Notes: generated by a model not told the origin, from the sequence alone. A DNA stretch of 43,791 nucleotides from Bacteroidales bacterium (GCA_028687995.1 JAQTZA010000020.1:1-43791); one strand, 5' to 3'; positions 1-6,915 are shown, counted from the first letter of the stretch. Made by a program: numbers and translations.

Positions 1-59
1 GCATACCTAATTTTTAAAGCTAATTTTTCGTATCCAAAATAAGCATGCAAATAATGGCT

Positions 60-257
60 CCTATACAAGTCCCTCGAACGTAATTTTTACTATTTTTGGG
101 GAATGAAGAGGGTTTTTGCGCAGACTCACGACCGAGGCTATGGGCACGGGCGGTTTGCGGGCGTATTCGCTGTCGCACAGCGACAAAGTGAATGCGGGCG
201 CAAAACCCGCTAGGTGCACGTCAGCCAGCCTGTGAACATAGGCGTGTGTTATGGCCA
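60..257 (-). repeat. Degenerate attC-like site at the end of the cassette array
   Basis: The R''-like half at 248-257 is clear (GTTATGGCCA on the plus strand, followed in cassette sense by ACACGCCTATG). The opposite arm is weak: about 11 of 15 bases in 136-151 pair with 230-244, and no good GTT-containing R' box follows. Inside are a perfect 7-bp hairpin (TCGCTGT/ACAGCGA, about 166-184) and complementary GGGTTTTTGCGC/GCGCAAAACCC segments around 110-121 and 198-209. It is much more GC-rich than the flanking genes. It may be a decayed final site or one whose partner boundary has been lost. Confidence 0.4.
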
Positions 258-973
258 GTTTTTTATTTTTTTTGTATATACCCACATCTTCTTTTTACTC
301 TAATGAATTCGTCTGATCGACGATCTTTCAAACTGTCTGGTAGAACTCTTATCAATTTTCTGTTTTTTATTTTCATTTTCATGTCAGACCATAAAATAAT
401 TGGTTTTGATTTATTATCAGCTAAATAAATTTTAATGTCATTTGTTTTGTCTGGAATCTGAAAAACAGAGTCTTCCAATGTTATAATAGATTTAATTCCA
501 AAGGCGTTCAATGGGTCTTTAACTGTAATTTTTTCAATATGTTGATATGGTATGGATAGAAGTCCTTTTGTACTTGTAATATATGTTCTTTGTTCATCAT
601 TTAATTTTAATATCCAGTCACAATATGTTGAGTCTTTTTTCTCTTGAAAGTATTTATGTAACAAAACAACTTGAATTCTGATATTATCGGAATCCTTGTT
701 TTGTTGACAAATTAAGCCTGACCTTACATCAAATAAGTATGGATCTGCTCTAAAAAAAACTGTATCATTCTTTTTAGTCCAGTCCCCAGTTAAGGTTGCA
801 GTCCCTAAAACATCTTGTGAATACCAATATGTAAATTTTCCATTTCTACAAACTTCAATTATAAAACAATCTGGAGCTTTACCGCAAATTTCATGTTTAT
901 ATAATCCTCCTAATGGATTGCAAGCTGCAAATATGATTAAACAAAGTACAAATATGTAAGAATTTTTTCTCAT
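248..973 (-). mobile_element. Gene cassette 3 of an integron-like array (left part; far boundary unclear)
   Basis: Seen: the cassette begins at 1070 (minus strand) with GTTATGGCCA, and the exact reverse complement TGGCCATAAC lies just after its gene at 248-257. In integron cassettes this pairing rebuilds the recombination site when the cassette circularises. The coordinates given cover the gene and the R''-like box; the upstream part of the cassette runs to 1070. The stop codon is only five bases from the box, as in compact cassettes. The downstream half of the terminal site is not clear, so the true end lies somewhere between 1 and 247. Confidence 0.6.
263..973 (-). CDS. Predicted lipoprotein of unknown function (cassette cargo)
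   Basis: Product of 236 residues. The N-terminus has a short basic start, a hydrophobic stretch (about residues 5-16) and a lipobox FAAC with the cysteine near residue 18, so it is probably a lipoprotein anchored in the inner or outer membrane. The rest is soluble, with many beta-prone segments and no repeat or catalytic motif that I recognise. A possible family is the small lipocalin-like or copper-resistance-type lipoproteins, but I cannot support one. The ATG at 973 fits the signal peptide. It is the cargo of the third cassette, lies in the same orientation as the recombinase, and has no clear promoter of its own, so expression probably depends on read-through from upstream. Function unknown. 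Confidence 0.75.
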   Translation of the reverse strand: MRKNSYIFVLCLIIFAACNPLGGLYKHEICGKAPDCFIIEVCRNGKFTYWYSQDVLGTATLTGDWTKKNDTVFFRADPYLFDVRSGLICQQNKDSDNIRIQVVLLHKYFQEKKDSTYCDWILKLNDEQRTYITSTKGLLSIPYQHIEKITVKDPLNAFGIKSIITLEDSVFQIPDKTNDIKIYLADNKSKPIILWSDMKMKIKNRKLIRVLPDSLKDRRSDEFIRVKRRCGYIQKK

Positions 974-1060
974 AAATTCAGGTTAAATGTCATGCAACAT
1001 ATTCATTTTTCAATTGTCTAATTAGTTTTATTTTCAGACGAAGTCGTTTTTTTTTAAAAT

Positions 1061-1197
1061 TGGCCATAACGTTGAGTGTATGCAGCGTGCGGGAGTTCGT
1101 GGTCACATCATTATCTACCGTTACTGCCCTTGCCAGCGAGCGATGAACTTGCAAATTGCTCTGAAACCCGCATGATGTATACACTGTGTTATGCAAA
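1061..1197 (-). repeat. attC-like recombination site between cassettes 2 and 3
   Basis: An imperfect inverted repeat of about 137 bp. The left arm (1061-1093) and right arm (1167-1197) share, in order outward to inward, a CATAAC box, an unpaired spacer, AGTGTAT, a mismatched patch and TGCGGG. This matches the attC plan of R box, spacer, L box and variable centre. In cassette sense the R'-like box reads AACGTTATGG, close to the attC consensus GTTRRRY but with a T at the fifth position. The R''-like box TTTGCATAAC (1188-1197) is the exact complement of the first ten bases of cassette 2 at 1873, not of cassette 3, as expected for an integron. Confidence 0.8.
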
Positions 1198-1873
1198 GTT
1201 TTTTATTTATCTCTTTTCTCGATACCATCAAGTTTATCTTTAGGGAGAGCCGCATATAAACCACTTACTTTTTTGGGTAAAGCAATCATATATTCAATGA
1301 TTACATTTATCAACTCAAACAATTTATACACAACCTCGTTGTCATCAGTATCAATTTGTCCTGGATGCACAGCATCATTCCCAGTTACTCTGACAATATC
1401 CAATGATTGTTGAACAATTTCCGGCAATCCCTTTTTTACAAGTTCTTTAATATCAGTATTAATATTCTCACCTTTTTGACCTAGTTCTTTGCAAAGTATT
1501 TGCATTGCAAGTCTAAGTAACGCAGCAGCTCCTCTTGGAGATTTAGTCGTTATAGATGCAGCCTCTAAATACAATTTCTTAACATTCTCAGGCATTTCAA
1601 TATTTGGAAAAGGAGCATTTCCTGTCTCTGGGTAAAACATTTTCTCCTTAATCCACAATGTGTGTTTTTTACAATGGGCGCAATGTCCAGTTTTTAATTC
1701 ATTTGGATGTCCAGAATTAACACCTGCAAAATACCAATTGTCAACACTCCATATCTGTTGAGATAATACTCCACAATTAGGACATGTAAAGGACGGCGAA
1801 TCAACTTTAGGTTCAATATACTTCATATTTGATAATTTTATCGTTTCGGTAGATTTTTAAAATTTTGCATAAC
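1071..1873 (-). mobile_element. Gene cassette 2 (DUF4145 gene plus attC-like site)
   Basis: The unit runs from the GTT at 1873 to the AAC at 1071. Its first ten bases, GTTATGCAAA, are exactly complementary to the R''-like box at its far end (1188-1197). If excised as a circle it would rebuild a complete paired attC. About 800 bp with one gene and almost no spare sequence is typical of an integron cassette. Confidence 0.8.
1203..1826 (-). CDS. DUF4145-family protein with N-terminal zinc-ribbon (cassette cargo)
   Basis: Product of 207 residues. The first 60 residues carry two CxxC pairs (CPNC near residue 18, CAHC near residue 49), a likely zinc ribbon. The rest matches DUF4145 as I know it: a helical stretch AAALLRLAMQILCKELG and the conserved VRVTGNDAVHPGQID segment, followed by FELINVIIEYMI. 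DUF4145 occurs alone or fused to restriction-type helicases and nucleases; its molecular role is not established, though a defence connection is often suspected. It fills cassette 2: the cassette starts 47 bases upstream of the ATG and the stop lies five bases before the recombination site. No promoter is visible inside the cassette. The family assignment is fairly secure; a defence role is inference only. Confidence 0.85.
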   Translation of the reverse strand: MKYIEPKVDSPSFTCPNCGVLSQQIWSVDNWYFAGVNSGHPNELKTGHCAHCKKHTLWIKEKMFYPETGNAPFPNIEMPENVKKLYLEAASITTKSPRGAAALLRLAMQILCKELGQKGENINTDIKELVKKGLPEIVQQSLDIVRVTGNDAVHPGQIDTDDNEVVYKLFELINVIIEYMIALPKKVSGLYAALPKDKLDGIEKRDK

Positions 1874-1998
1874 GTTTGACAATATGGCCAGTAAGGGATT
1901 GCGGGCGATTTCCTATCACGGTATACAAAAAGTTGAAGCGGGCTACAAACCTTCGCAAACCACTGAAACCCTTATTGGCTATATTGTGTGTTAGTGCC
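1867..1998 (-). repeat. attC-like recombination site between cassettes 1 and 2
   Basis: An inverted repeat of about 132 bp. The arms at 1867-1897 and 1969-1998 share TAAC, then ACAATAT, GCCA and TAAGGG, with a few extra bases in one arm only (the GTTTG side), resembling the unpaired spacer and extrahelical bases of attC sites. The pairing bases differ from those of the 1061-1197 site while pairing is kept, which argues for selection on structure. The R''-like box GGCACTAAC (1990-1998) is the exact complement of the start of cassette 1 at 2809. The cassette-sense R' box reads AAACGTTATGC. Confidence 0.82.
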
Positions 1999-2809
1999 TG
2001 TGCTTCTTTTATTTCATCCAATGTTCGGTTTCATCATCGTTAAAGTAAAGAATAAAAACCTTATGTTCTTCGAGGTCAACCCCTTTGTCTTTCTTACTTT
2101 TTAAAAATTCAAATGTAATAACTTCTTTATCAAAGTCTGTCTCGCTAATAAGTCTGTCGAATTTCTCAATTGATTGTCTTGCTGTCCTGTTGCAGTAGGT
2201 CAGCCAATCTTCATTTAGTTGTCTTTCATCAGGGTCGATGGAAAGCCAATAGAGTTCACACGTCCCATCTTGGAATAAATATTGAACTTGTCCTCCAACA
2301 ATTGCCATTGGAACCTGTCGGGCTATTTCAATCACTTCTTTAATATCCTTTTGTTTCCAACCAAGTTCGTTTCCGCTTTCAATCGCTTTTTCTCTTATTT
2401 GTTTTGGAAGTCTGTGTTCTTCTCTTTCAAATCGTCCTAAGTTCCAAGAGAAAAGTACAAAGTCTGTTGCTGCTTCATATAATTTGTCGAAAGTCTTTAT
2501 TTGCTCACGGTCTTTGTCAAACCAACCAACTCGATAAGCATTTTCGTATTCTTCGATAAATGTTGAAGGCGAACATCTTTTGTCATAGGAGAACTGCAAA
2601 ATTTTGTCGCAGAGTTCAGGTCTTTGTCTTAGGTATGAAAGTAAGTAGTATTGATTGAAGTTGAATTTTATTTCATTATTTGTCCCAATTACTTTGTCAA
2701 GCCAGGATTTGTCATGAGCCAAAATCTCCTTTGCTTGTCGCTCTGTCAAACTACAAGCTGCTTCAAGTTCTATATATTTCGTGTCTGTCTTCATAGCATT
2801 GGCACTAAC
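1874..2809 (-). mobile_element. Gene cassette 1 (unknown gene plus attC-like site), first after the recombinase
   Basis: The unit runs from the GTT at 2809 to the AAC at 1874. The first nine bases, GTTAGTGCC, are exactly complementary to GGCACTAAC in the site at its end. The start codon lies 15 bases inside the cassette and the stop is ten bases before the R''-like box. It occupies the first position of the array, where a newly inserted cassette would sit. Confidence 0.8.
2009..2794 (-). CDS. Unknown soluble protein (cassette cargo)
   Basis: Product of 261 residues from the ATG at 2794. An in-frame ATG at 2827 would add 11 residues, but it lies outside the cassette in the attI-like palindrome, so the inner start is more likely native; the longer form could be produced as a junction fusion. 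No signal peptide or membrane segment. The protein is acidic and mostly helical in its first two thirds, with a tract of aromatic residues (FVLFSWNLGRFEREEHRLP, about residues 123-141), then an EKFDRLISE region and a beta-rich C-terminus. I do not recognise a family. Position and orientation show it is the cargo of the first cassette, transcribed away from the recombinase. Confidence 0.8.
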   Translation of the reverse strand: MKTDTKYIELEAACSLTERQAKEILAHDKSWLDKVIGTNNEIKFNFNQYYLLSYLRQRPELCDKILQFSYDKRCSPSTFIEEYENAYRVGWFDKDREQIKTFDKLYEAATDFVLFSWNLGRFEREEHRLPKQIREKAIESGNELGWKQKDIKEVIEIARQVPMAIVGGQVQYLFQDGTCELYWLSIDPDERQLNEDWLTYCNRTARQSIEKFDRLISETDFDKEVITFEFLKSKKDKGVDLEEHKVFILYFNDDETEHWMK

Positions 2810-2935
2810 AACTGTGTATGCGAACATGATGTTCGCATATATTAGCTATAGTTTATTTTGTATTTGTTTTAATTTATTGTAAATCTGTGTATTATATTTT
2901 TTTTGTAAATATAATATGTTCGCATATCCATTTTT
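2810..2935 (-). other. attI-like insertion region between recombinase and first cassette
   Basis: This 126-bp AT-rich stretch links the recombinase stop codon to the first cassette boundary. It contains three copies of a motif ATGTTCGCAT: two in one orientation (2829-2840 and 2916-2927, identical over 12 bases) and one inverted (2818-2827), the inner pair forming a 21-bp palindrome (2818-2838) eight bases from the cassette junction. Integron attI sites likewise carry repeated integrase-binding motifs beside the crossover. A separate 9-bp AT-only inverted repeat (2891-2899/2907-2915) might be a weak hairpin after the recombinase gene. No good Pc-type promoter is visible. Assignment as attI is inference from position. 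Confidence 0.55.
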
Positions 2936-4567
2936 TTAAACATCTAATTTATCCAACGGATTCTTGATTTGTTCAAAGCCTTTGGTGGTAATATGCGTGT
3001 ATATTTCTGTTGTTTTACTATTGCTATGTCCAAGTAAACTTTGTATATATCTCAAATCAGTACCATTTTCCAATAAATGAGTTGCAAAGCTATGCCTTAA
3101 TGTATGTACTGTAATATGTTTTTTTATTTGAGCTTTTTGAACAGCTCGCTTCAATATGTTTTGAATCGCTTTTTGAGTATATTGCCCGCCACTTTCGCCT
3201 TCAAACAGCCATTCTTTTGGTTTATATTCTTTAAAATATTCTCGTAAAGTTATTAATGTTTTCTTACTGAGCAAAGTATATCGATCTTTTTTTCCTTTCG
3301 ATTGCTCTACTCGTATTTGCATTCGATTGCTATCAATGTCTTTCACTTTTAGGTTTATTAATTCGCTAATCCGCAGACCACCAGAGTAGATAGTCATGAT
3401 CAATGCTTTGTGTTTCAGATTGGCGATGGTTTTTAGTATTGCAACGACTTCTTCGTCGCTTAATACTTCGGGTAGATACGTTTCTTTTCTTGGTCTTTCT
3501 ATTAGGTATATTTTGGGTTTGCCACTCAATACTCGTTCATAGTAAAACTTTATCGCATTTATTGATTGGTTTTGGTACGAAGTCGATATTTTCCGTTCGT
3601 TTACCAGATAGCGCAAAAAAGTGATTATTTCGTCTTCTGTAATTTCCTTTACCGCTTTGTTGGAGTAATAGTTTAGAAATTCTTCAAACAAATCGCAATA
3701 TACATTTTGTGTGTTGATACTATAGCGTAGTTCTTTCAGTTTTTCAATATATTCGGCTGGGCACCGTAGGTAATTGGCATGTTTGGGTTGTCTAGGTACA
3801 CCTTCGGTTTTAGAGACGATTTGATATTCCCATTTCAAGCCATTAGTTTCTGCTAGTGAGTTCAGTTTCACGATGTTTTGTTCATTAAATGGCACAGTCC
3901 AACAATTTTCATTGGTATTCCATTTACACATTGGTATTTGCTTAATCGCTTCTATTAATGAACGGTTATACAAGAAATAAACTCTTATTTTACGGTTTTG
4001 TATATTCAAGCCTCTAATTTTTCCTTCTTCTGCGAGAGATTTGTTTTGCTCAACTATCTGTTTGTCTTGGTTTTCGGTAAACAGAACATTTCTATTTTGA
4101 AAGTATGATTTCAACAAATCAAGATTTTTTCCATAATTAGGGATAATCCATTGCCGATTGTTATTGTCCCAAGTCACATATTTAAACGACCGCATATATT
4201 GGGTATCAGTTTCGTTTTTGGGGAGTTGTATGAAAATGCGCTTATGTGTTGTGATAATAGCTATTTCATCTTTTATCCGATTGTTTACGGAGATTTGTTC
4301 TTCTGTGTTGGAATGTAAATTTGTTGTAACTCTGTTTATGAGCCTGGGAGTGTTGTCTATTTGTGTTTTCTCTTCGTATTCTACTTCTGGAAACATCGCT
4401 TTCAATTCCGAAAATGCTTCTTTGGTGTAGGGTATGTGCCATGTGTTGAGCGTGCGACTCCATCGAGCGTCGGGCAGTCGTTTTATTTTTGCCTGAATTT
4501 CTGCATTGTATTCAAAGTCTATTCGAATCCGTACAGTACCTTTGTGTTCAACTTTCGAAATTTTCAT
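2936..4567 (-). CDS. Tyrosine recombinase with three N-terminal HARP-like repeats (integron-integrase-like role)
   Basis: Product of 543 residues from the ATG at 4567. A start at 4609 is excluded because a strong promoter (4588-4617) would initiate downstream of it. Residues 2-64, 106-166 and 189-249 are three related repeats with the pattern hydrophobic strand, then a lysine-rich helix, then an aromatic W..W.(I/V)P core; they resemble the HARP domain of SMARCAL1. A SAM-like core-binding domain (about 270-350) and the catalytic domain follow, with R399 (GGLRISEL), K424 or K426, H488 and R491 (HTLRH), H514 (LGH) and Y523. The C-terminus NPLDKL resembles the SPLD ending of IntI, but the longer segment IntI carries before HTLRH is not seen: only about 30 residues lie between WLFEG and HTLRH. 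It probably inserts and excises the cassettes. Certain as a recombinase; role in this array is inference. Confidence 0.88.
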   Translation of the reverse strand: MKISKVEHKGTVRIRIDFEYNAEIQAKIKRLPDARWSRTLNTWHIPYTKEAFSELKAMFPEVEYEEKTQIDNTPRLINRVTTNLHSNTEEQISVNNRIKDEIAIITTHKRIFIQLPKNETDTQYMRSFKYVTWDNNNRQWIIPNYGKNLDLLKSYFQNRNVLFTENQDKQIVEQNKSLAEEGKIRGLNIQNRKIRVYFLYNRSLIEAIKQIPMCKWNTNENCWTVPFNEQNIVKLNSLAETNGLKWEYQIVSKTEGVPRQPKHANYLRCPAEYIEKLKELRYSINTQNVYCDLFEEFLNYYSNKAVKEITEDEIITFLRYLVNERKISTSYQNQSINAIKFYYERVLSGKPKIYLIERPRKETYLPEVLSDEEVVAILKTIANLKHKALIMTIYSGGLRISELINLKVKDIDSNRMQIRVEQSKGKKDRYTLLSKKTLITLREYFKEYKPKEWLFEGESGGQYTQKAIQNILKRAVQKAQIKKHITVHTLRHSFATHLLENGTDLRYIQSLLGHSNSKTTEIYTHITTKGFEQIKNPLDKLDV

Positions 4568-4587
4568 ATAGCAACTATGGAATAGTG

Positions 4588-4617
4588 CAAAATTATTGAA
4601 AATATTCACAGAAGCAA
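4588..4617 (-). promoter_or_regulatory. Promoter of the recombinase gene
   Basis: In the minus strand TTG (4615-4617) is followed by 19 bases and TAATTTTG (4588-4595), a full match to the Bacteroidota -33/-7 pattern. Initiation near 4581 would leave a leader of about 14 bases before the ATG at 4567. This decides the start codon of the recombinase. Confidence 0.7.
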
Positions 4618-4687
4618 CTTTTTAAGTGCTAAAATTTTATTAGAATTATCAAGAATTCGTTTGATGTGCAGATTAGATTCCGCTATA

Positions 4688-4717
4688 TTGCCGTTTCACT
4701 TTTTCGATGTACTTTTG
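4688..4717 (+). promoter_or_regulatory. Promoter of the ABC-F gene
   Basis: TTG at 4688-4690, a 19-base spacer and TACTTTTG at 4710-4717 match the Bacteroidota vegetative pattern. The predicted start near 4723 leaves a leader of about 65 bases before the ATG at 4790. It diverges from the recombinase promoter about 70 bases away. Confidence 0.7.
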
Positions 4718-4789
4718 TGCTCAGTAAGGATGCAGACCCATAAAATTGGGAATTGTACCTTGTAAATGAATAAATAGTAAATAAACTAG

Positions 4790-6727
4790 ATGATTTCTGT
4801 AGAAGGACTGACTGTAGAGTTTGGCGGATTTACGCTGTTGAACGATATTACTTATGTGATCAATAAAAAAGATCGTATTGCGCTCGTGGGCAAGAATGGC
4901 GCGGGCAAGAGTACGATGTTGAAGATAATTGCTGGCATACAGCAGCCGTCGTCGGGGAGGGTGAGTGCGCCCAAAGAGATGACTATCGGCTACTTGCCAC
5001 AGCAGATGCACCACGACAACACACGCACGGTGATGCAAGAGGCAGAGCAGGCGTTCAGTCACATCTTCAAGCTGCAAGACGAGATTGAGCAGATGAATGT
5101 GGAGCTTTCGACGCGTGAGGATTACGAATCGGATTCGTTTCACGATTTGATAGAGAAGGTGACCCACGCCAACGAACAACTGGCGATGATGGGCGCAGCT
5201 AATTTTGTGGCAGACATCGAAAAAACATTGGCTGGTTTGGGCTTTCTTCGCACCGATTTCGATCGCTTGACGAGCGAATTCAGCGGAGGATGGCGTATGC
5301 GTATTGAATTGGCAAAGCTGCTACTGCAGCAACCCGATGTGTTGCTGCTCGATGAGCCGACCAACCACCTCGACATCGAGTCGATTCAGTGGTTGGAGCA
5401 GTTTCTTGCAACACGTGCCAATGCTGTTTTGTTGGTTTCGCACGATAGAGCGTTTATTGATGCCATTACCACACGCACAATTGAGATTTCGTTGGGGCGC
5501 ATCGCCGATTACCGAGTGTCGTATTCTAAATACATCGTGTTGCGTGACGAACGCCGCGAGCAACAGCTGCGTGCTTACGAAAATCAGCAAAAACAGATAC
5601 AAGAGACGGAAGCGTTCATTGAACGTTTTCGCTCGAAAGCAACCAAAGCGGTGCAGGTGCAATCGCGCATCAAGCAGCTCGACAAAATCGAGCGGGTAGA
5701 GGTGGACGATGTCGATAATTCGTCGTTGCACCTCAAGTTTCCTCCCGCACCACGTTCGGGCGATTATCCAGTGATAGCTGAGGATTTGACCAAACGCTAT
5801 GGCGAATACCTCGTTTTTGAAAATGCGAATCTCACCATCAAACGCGGTGAAAAAGTGGCGTTAGTCGGTAAGAATGGCGAAGGTAAATCGACGCTCGTGA
5901 AGTGCATTATGGACGAGATAGACTACACCGGAAGTCTGAAACTCGGACACAACGTGAAGATTGGCTATTTTGCTCAAAATCAGGCGCAACTACTCGACGA
6001 AGAGAAAACCGTGTTTGATACCATCGATTACGTGGCGACGGGAGATATTCGTACCAAAGTGCGCGATATTCTCGGTGCGTTTATGTTTGGCGGCGAGGCT
6101 TCCGACAAAAAGGTAAAAGTGCTTTCGGGTGGAGAACGCAGCCGCTTGGCGATGATTCGCCTACTGCTCGAGCCCGTGAATTTGCTCATTCTCGATGAGC
6201 CGACCAATCACCTCGATATGCGCTCGAAAGATGTGCTGAAAGAGGCCATCAAGGCGTTCGATGGAACTGTGATTGTGGTCTCTCACGACCGTGAGTTTCT
6301 CGATGGTTTGGTGGAGAAAGTGTATGAGTTTGGCAACAAGCGTGTGGTGGAGCACTTGGGCGGCATCTACGATTTTCTGGAAAAGAAGAAGATGGACAGC
6401 TTGAAAGAGTTGGAGCGAAAAACCGTTGTTCAGAAAGAGAGTAGCAGCACCGATGCTCCAAAAACACAGAACCAAGAGACTCGCGAATCGCGCAAAGAGC
6501 AAAGCAAGCAGATTCGAAAAATCGAAAAAGAGATAGCCGACCGCGAACGTCAAATTTCAAAATTTGAAGCAGACATCAAAGCCCTCGAAGAGAAGATGGC
6601 GGCACAAACCGCTTCGTACGATGTGGCACTGTTTACCAAACATTCTGAGCTCAAACAACGTTTAGATTACGAAATGGATAAGTGGACTGAACTCACGATG
6701 GAGTTGGAGGATTTGAAAATTAGCTAA
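4790..6727 (+). CDS. ABC-F family ATPase (translation factor type)
   Basis: Product of 645 residues with two ATPase domains and no membrane segments. Domain 1 has Walker A GKNGAGKS (near residue 35), signature FSGGW and Walker B LLLDEPTNHLD; domain 2 has GKNGEGKS (near 358), signature LSGGE and LLILDEPTNHLD. Between them is the ABC-F linker (about 240-310) rich in R, K and Q (RSKATKAVQVQSRIKQL). A charged C-terminal tail (about 545-645) predicts a coiled coil, as in Uup and YheS types. ABC-F proteins bind the ribosomal E site and relieve stalling; some give antibiotic protection, but nothing here points to a resistance subtype. It has its own promoter and stands alone. Its codons are visibly more GC-rich than those of its neighbours. 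Confidence 0.93.
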   Translation: MISVEGLTVEFGGFTLLNDITYVINKKDRIALVGKNGAGKSTMLKIIAGIQQPSSGRVSAPKEMTIGYLPQQMHHDNTRTVMQEAEQAFSHIFKLQDEIEQMNVELSTREDYESDSFHDLIEKVTHANEQLAMMGAANFVADIEKTLAGLGFLRTDFDRLTSEFSGGWRMRIELAKLLLQQPDVLLLDEPTNHLDIESIQWLEQFLATRANAVLLVSHDRAFIDAITTRTIEISLGRIADYRVSYSKYIVLRDERREQQLRAYENQQKQIQETEAFIERFRSKATKAVQVQSRIKQLDKIERVEVDDVDNSSLHLKFPPAPRSGDYPVIAEDLTKRYGEYLVFENANLTIKRGEKVALVGKNGEGKSTLVKCIMDEIDYTGSLKLGHNVKIGYFAQNQAQLLDEEKTVFDTIDYVATGDIRTKVRDILGAFMFGGEASDKKVKVLSGGERSRLAMIRLLLEPVNLLILDEPTNHLDMRSKDVLKEAIKAFDGTVIVVSHDREFLDGLVEKVYEFGNKRVVEHLGGIYDFLEKKKMDSLKELERKTVVQKESSSTDAPKTQNQETRESRKEQSKQIRKIEKEIADRERQISKFEADIKALEEKMAAQTASYDVALFTKHSELKQRLDYEMDKWTELTMELEDLKIS

Positions 6728-6801
6728 TTAGCCAATTATTCAATGTGCCGATTAGAAAAATAACTAATGATTTAATTATTGAAGAAAAATAATGATTGAT
6801 A

Positions 6802-6915
6802 GCCCCTAAATCCCCTGAAGGGGACTTTAAGACTATTGCTATTTAACTTATAATCAATGAACAAAAAGTCATCAAACAGCTCCTCGGCAAAGTCCCCTTT
6901 AGGGGATTTAGGGGC
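6802..6915. repeat. REP/MITE-like inverted-repeat element, copy 1
   Basis: Two 27-base arms (6802-6828 and 6889-6915) are near-perfect reverse complements (GCCCCTAAATCCCCT... and ...AGGGGATTTAGGGGC) around a 60-base AT-rich core. Each arm also folds on itself through CCCCT/AGGGG. A second element with the same arms and a related core in the opposite direction lies at 25000-25114. The element occupies much of the 329-base gap between the ABC-F and MgtC genes; the rest of this gap is AT-rich with a possible -7 box. Confidence 0.85.

Noticed and set aside
61..285. Open reading frame of 74 codons across the terminal attC-like site
   Set aside because: It is an open frame through GC-rich palindromic DNA and overlaps the recombination site; no protein-like features.
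60..2809. CRISPR array or insertion-sequence remnants as explanation for the repeated intergenic regions
   Set aside because: The repeats are spaced by whole genes, no short regular spacers or transposase fragments are present, and the boundary complementarity fits cassettes.
2818..2838. Possible SOS/LexA box in the palindrome GCGAACATGATGTTCGC near the recombinase
   Set aside because: The Gram-positive type box needs GAAC-N4-GTTC; here the spacer is five bases, and the copies sit downstream of the recombinase rather than at its promoter.
4568..4609. Longer N-terminus of the recombinase from an ATG at 4609
   Set aside because: The promoter at 4588-4617 would start transcription near 4581, after that codon, and the extra 14 residues do not belong to the first repeat.
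4790..6727. ABC-F gene as an antibiotic-resistance determinant of the cassette region
   Set aside because: It lies on the other strand outside the array with its own promoter and has the general housekeeping ABC-F layout; nothing in the sequence shows a resistance subtype.
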